NCBI GenBank assembly: GCA_036000965.1
Contig: DASYUT010000188.1
Coordinates: forward strand, 1 to 64,000
Length of the DNA: 64,000 nt
Source of the DNA: Actinomycetes bacterium
Lineage (GTDB): Bacteria > Actinomycetota > CALGFH01
Reading direction: 5' to 3'
Numbering within the stretch: position 1 is the first letter of the stretch; each line of letters begins with the position of its first letter. Shown piece after piece: positions 62,951 through 64,000 of the stretch. The notes beneath the pieces were generated by a model, which was not told where the DNA came from, did not search any database, and saw only the letters and a list, made by a program, of their open reading frames with translations. The position numbers and the translations under genes are program-made.

Positions 62951-64000
62951 TCCTCGAGCGGGTCGCGGCGGACCCGCGGCGCCTCCCGGGCCTCCCCGAA
63001 CGCCTCGGCGGGAGCCTCGGCGGCCAGCGAGGCGAGGTCGACGGCGCGGTCGCCGAAGCGGGCCCGCACCGCGTCGGCGGCCCGGACGGCCGCCTGCCAT
63101 CCGGGCCGCTCCCGGCCGAGCTGAAGCTGGGTCGGCGCCCCGCCGTCAGTGAGGTTGCTGACGGTCACGCCCACCAGGCGCACGGGCAGCCGCCCGAGCC
63201 GGAGCCGGGCCAGCAGGTCGGCCGCGACCTCGTGGATCTCGGCGTCGGTGTCGGTGACGCCGGCCAGGGTGCGCGAGCGGGTGATGGTCCTGAAGTCGGC
63301 GAAGCGGAGCTTGAGGGTGACGGTGCGGCCAGCCAGGCCGGACTCGCGCAGGCGCCGCCCGACCCGGACCGCGCAGCGCAGCACCTCGCGGGCCAGGACC
63401 ACGGGGTCGTCGACGTCGACCGCGAAGGTCTCCTCGGACCCAACCGACTTGGCCGACTCGAAGGGCACCACCGCGCGCGGGTCCCGGCCCCACGCCAGCT
63501 CGGCCAGATGGCCGCCCTGCGCCTGGCCGAGCATGCGCTCGAGGGTCGACCGCGGGGTCCTGGCCACCTCCCCGACGGTGCGCAGGCCGTAGCGGGCGAG
63601 CCGGTCGATGGTGGCGTGCCCGGCGCCCCAGAGGGCGTCAGCGGGCAGCGGGTGGAGGAAGTCGAGGGCGCGGCTGGGCGGCACGACCAGCAGCCCGTCC
63701 GGCTTGCCCCTGGTCGAGGCGAGCTTGGCCAGGAACTTGTTGCCGGCCACGCCGACCGTCAGCGGCAGGCCGGTCTCGGCGGCGACCCGGGCCCGGAGCA
63801 GGCGGGCGATGCGCACGGCGTCGCCGAGCAGCCGGCGCGCCCCGCCCACGTCGAGGAACGCCTCGTCCAGGGAGAGCGGCTCGACCAGTGGGGTGACGTC
63901 CCGGAAGACCCGCATCACCCGGCTCGAGTAGCGCCGGTAGGTGGCGAAGTCGGGCGGCACGGCGACCGCCTGCGGGCACATGGCCCGGGCACGCGCCATC
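62929..64000 (-). CDS. dinB: DNA polymerase IV (DinB), start beyond right edge
   Basis: This Y-family translesion polymerase is missing only its N-terminal end, which lies past the window. Visible are ARAMCPQAVAVPPDF, the catalytic acidic pair in PLSLDEAFLDVGGARRL, GVAGNKFLAKLASTRGKP, the helix-hairpin-helix region with WGAGHATIDRLARYGLRTVGE, and the little-finger domain (KLRFADFRTITRSRTL, VRLVGVTVSNL). About 357 residues are present; the first 55 or so, with the first catalytic Asp, are outside. The last 60 residues form a variable tail ending at a TAG inside a duplicated block. Confidence 0.95.
   Translation of the reverse strand, partial: MARARAMCPQAVAVPPDFATYRRYSSRVMRVFRDVTPLVEPLSLDEAFLDVGGARRLLGDAVRIARLLRARVAAETGLPLTVGVAGNKFLAKLASTRGKPDGLLVVPPSRALDFLHPLPADALWGAGHATIDRLARYGLRTVGEVARTPRSTLERMLGQAQGGHLAELAWGRDPRAVVPFESAKSVGSEETFAVDVDDPVVLAREVLRCAVRVGRRLRESGLAGRTVTLKLRFADFRTITRSRTLAGVTDTDAEIHEVAADLLARLRLGRLPVRLVGVTVSNLTDGGAPTQLQLGRERPGWQAAVRAADAVRARFGDRAVDLASLAAEAPAEAFGEAREAPRVRRDPLEEPGGEPG

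Overview
This 64-kb window is chromosomal housekeeping DNA from a very high-GC actinobacterium. I infer the phylum from several things seen together: the actinobacterial Trp-operon membrane protein, a DUF3040 protein, SepF plus DivIVA downstream of ftsZ with no ftsA, a large (about 1,600-residue) NAD-glutamate dehydrogenase, a meso-DAP-type MurE, and a T-box leader on ileS. Codon third positions are almost all G or C, so most antisense frames are open and meaningless. I saw no tRNA or rRNA gene, CRISPR array, prophage or insertion sequence. The genus cannot be told from the sequence alone; a deep-branching class is my guess.

Layout. (1) 1-10.3 kb, minus strand: hisI, trpE, a Trp-associated membrane protein, an OmpR-type response regulator and histidine kinase, trpC, trpB2, trpB, trpA, then the start of an unidentified membrane protein leaving the left edge. 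(2) 10.5-15.3 kb, plus strand: the NAD-glutamate dehydrogenase, lying between hisI and hisF. (3) 15.4-20.8 kb, minus strand: hisD-C-B-H-A-F, mostly with overlapping stop and start codons. (4) 21-32.6 kb: a LON-domain protein, a small membrane protein, dnaE, rluD-lspA-traR, then a T-box and ileS on the plus strand and a small HELGH-motif protein. (5) 32.7-54.3 kb, minus strand: the complete division and cell wall cluster mraZ-rsmH-ftsL-ftsI-murE-murF-mraY-murD-ftsW-murG-murC-murB-ftsQ-ftsZ, followed by pgeF-yggS-sepF-yggT-divIVA and an overlooked 54-residue membrane protein. (6) 54.5-64 kb: a membrane metallophosphoesterase, an HNH protein, a TetR regulator divergent from moxR-DUF58-transglutaminase, DUF3040, and a DinB polymerase cut by the right edge.

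How they work together. Regions 1-3 make histidine and tryptophan (hisG, hisE, trpD, trpF and trpG are not here) and recycle glutamate nitrogen. Region 5 converts UDP-MurNAc precursors to lipid II and builds the divisome and polar growth machinery. It starts from a strong promoter with MraZ-type repeats, and ftsZ has its own promoter.

The most unusual feature is a set of short GC-rich tandem repeats in linkers and tails of otherwise conserved enzymes: TrpA, the histidine kinase, HisI, RluD, IleS, DivIVA, YggS, PgeF, MurB and MurG. Every coding unit is a multiple of three bases (24, 27, 33, 45, 51 or 63), while repeats between genes have other lengths (17, 18, 26-28, 30/33). Related duplications copy gene ends (dnaE, dinB) and seem to have created a 23-codon translationally coupled mini-ORF between murE and murF.
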